From Bipalium vagum (taxonomy: Eukaryota > Platyhelminthes > Tricladida > Geoplanidae): a stretch of DNA of 24,073 bases. Under the pieces are notes generated by a model. The model had not been told where the DNA came from and made no database searches. It was given only the letters and a program-made list of their open reading frames with translations. The stretch is from NCBI GenBank assembly GCA_037834085.1, contig JBBMKC010203490.1:1-24073 (forward strand). Reading direction: 5' to 3'. Positions 22,772 through 24,073 of the stretch are shown piece by piece (positions within the stretch are counted from its first letter, which is position 1; the number at the start of each line of letters is the position of its first letter). The translations under genes and the position numbers were made by a program.

Positions 22772-24073
22772 CAATGCCGTCCATATGTTTTGAGCCACCT
22801 CTAAAATTTCGATAAAATGATGAAAATATATAATTATAAGTACTTTAATCCTGTCTAATATTAAAAAAGTAAAATTTTTTTTGTAAATGTAGAAAAACCG
22901 ATTTGTTCAGAAACATCAATTTTTAAGTCATTTTAAATACGACTAAAACGTCAATAGATTATCTTTTACTTACATTTCAAATGATCAAACACATAATAAT
23001 AAAAAAACAACCTCATGAACAATCGCGATACTCGAATTCAGTACCACCACTTGTACTCATGCCTTTATTTTTAATGACCTCTAGTATTCTTCTTGGCATG
23101 CTTTCATATAGATTTTTAATTTTAGATGTTGGAATCATTGCCCAATGATCCTCCAAATTCTTTCACAGTGCCTCAATATTTGTCGGCCTACAGCTATAAA
23201 CTCTGGCTTTTAGGTCAGCCCACAACGGCTCAATTATATTCAAATTTGGCGATTGAGCCGGCCAATCACTGAGTACGCAGATTTTTTTCATGTCCAAAAA
23301 ATAAGAAACTAATTTTGATTTGTGGCATGGAGCTCCGTTTTGTTGAAATATATTCTCTGCATCATATATTTGGAGCAATCCTCACTTTAATACATCCTTG
23401 TAGGCATCAGAATTCATCCGATCCGGACACCTTACCAGAACTCTGGCGACATCTTCTTTAATTACACCCAAAACCATGATACTATTACCTCAGAATTTCA
23501 CCTTTTTCGTGGTATATTTTGGACTATACCTTGATCCTTGCGGTCTGCGGACGTATTGACTTCTTTTAGAAAACAGTTCTATGCGACTTTTATCAGAAAA
23601 AATCACCTCATTCCAAAAAGAAGGAAGCAGTTTGCTATAATCTCTGCACCACTTTAAACGATTTTATATGTCGCTCGTTATAAATATGGTTTCCTCGCTG
23701 CAATTCATCCGGATAAGCCATACTTTCTCAGAATGCGTTTCACAGTACTAAGTGAGTTAGTTTTGCTTGTTTTCTAATTGATAAAAAGATCACGTGCTGT
23801 TTTCTGGGGATTTTTCTTTGACATCCGAATAAGTGATCTTTCTGATCTTTGTTTATTTTTCGGTCTACGACCACTTTTACTTAAGTTTCTCAATTTTCCA
23901 TGTTGTTGCAGCTTCCGTAATAGTAATAATAATAAGAAAGAAAAGTTAAAAAGATTCTAGTAAAAAGGAAAAAATTGAACTAAAAATGATGTAATCACGT
24001 TAATAACAAAAGCAAATACAGAAAATGACGTCAAAGTTAAAATTAAAATAACGTTAATAATAAAAATAAAAAT
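22772..24073 (-). mobile_element. Tc1 element, decayed, running off the window
   Basis: The predicted terminus starts CAATGCCGTCCATATG at 22772, after a TA at 22770-22771, and continues to TTTTGAGCCACCTC. The transposase lies inside on the minus strand. No second terminal repeat is visible before the window ends, and the 5' end of the transposase is replaced by AAT-rich repeat DNA from about 23920. Confidence 0.6.
23013..23925 (-). pseudogene. Tc1-type transposase, full length minus the N-terminus, with many stops
   Basis: Recognisable blocks in order are LRKLQQHGKLRNLSKSGRRP (second helix-turn-helix and GRPR-like hook, about 23915), KKNPQKTARDL, then IFQQNGAPCHKSK (second catalytic Asp region, where the usual QQDNAPCH Asp is Asn), then LSDWPAQSPNLNIIEPLWAD followed by LKARV (last catalytic block), and finally IPTSKIKNLYESMPRRILEV with INKNKG-like ending and a stop at 23013-23015. 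At least eight in-frame stops interrupt it, and the catalytic Asp is lost, so it cannot be active. The first 50 or so residues are absent. Confidence 0.75.

Overview
This is an AT-rich nuclear window from an animal, most likely an insect. The evidence is two spliced, strongly conserved host genes with very short GT-AG introns (several of 46-57 nt), an ERSE-type promoter element, and a dense set of decayed insect-type DNA transposons. The small introns would suit a beetle, but the sequence does not fix the order. Nothing bacterial (operons, ribosome binding sites, CRISPR) is present, and I saw no tRNA or rRNA gene.

Layout. 1-3.4 kb: AT-rich DNA with a Tc1-like start, an unrecognised 81-codon open stretch, a TTA microsatellite abutting a Tc1-like terminal fragment, and a candidate solo LTR at 1632-2565. 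3.43-5.23 kb, minus strand: one long single-exon gene whose C-terminus resembles the C-terminal domain of GPRIN (G protein-regulated inducer of neurite outgrowth). 5.6-8.5 kb: an AAT/ATT microsatellite, a 96-bp inverted-repeat MITE, a decayed mariner-like transposase and a 489-bp pogo/Tigger deletion derivative with clear TIRs and TA target duplications. 9.2-11.4 kb, minus strand: the ER chaperone BiP/GRP78 (Hsc70-3), complete in two exons, with TATA box and ERSE-like element upstream. 12.9-13.6 kb: two Tc1-like transposase relics. 14.38-17.54 kb, plus strand: UDP-glucose 4-epimerase (Gale), seven coding exons, complete. 18.4-20.4 kb: two close perfect palindromes, a 197-bp MITE, and the 3' end of a mariner-type element. 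20.6-22.2 kb: a broken Polinton/Maverick-type DNA polymerase B fragment between 17-bp inverted repeats. 22.2-24.07 kb: an internally deleted hAT (GTF2IRD2/ZBED-like) transposase and a decayed Tc1 element that runs off the window.

The three host genes do not form a pathway. BiP folds proteins in the ER lumen, Gale interconverts UDP-glucose and UDP-galactose (and usually the N-acetyl forms) in the cytosol, and the GPRIN-like protein is predicted to be a disordered, membrane-associated signalling adaptor. I see no convincing new biological system. The best leads are the BiP promoter and its unusual KTEL tail, the GPRIN-like gene, the compact Polinton-type fragment, and several TA-flanked MITEs with clean ends.
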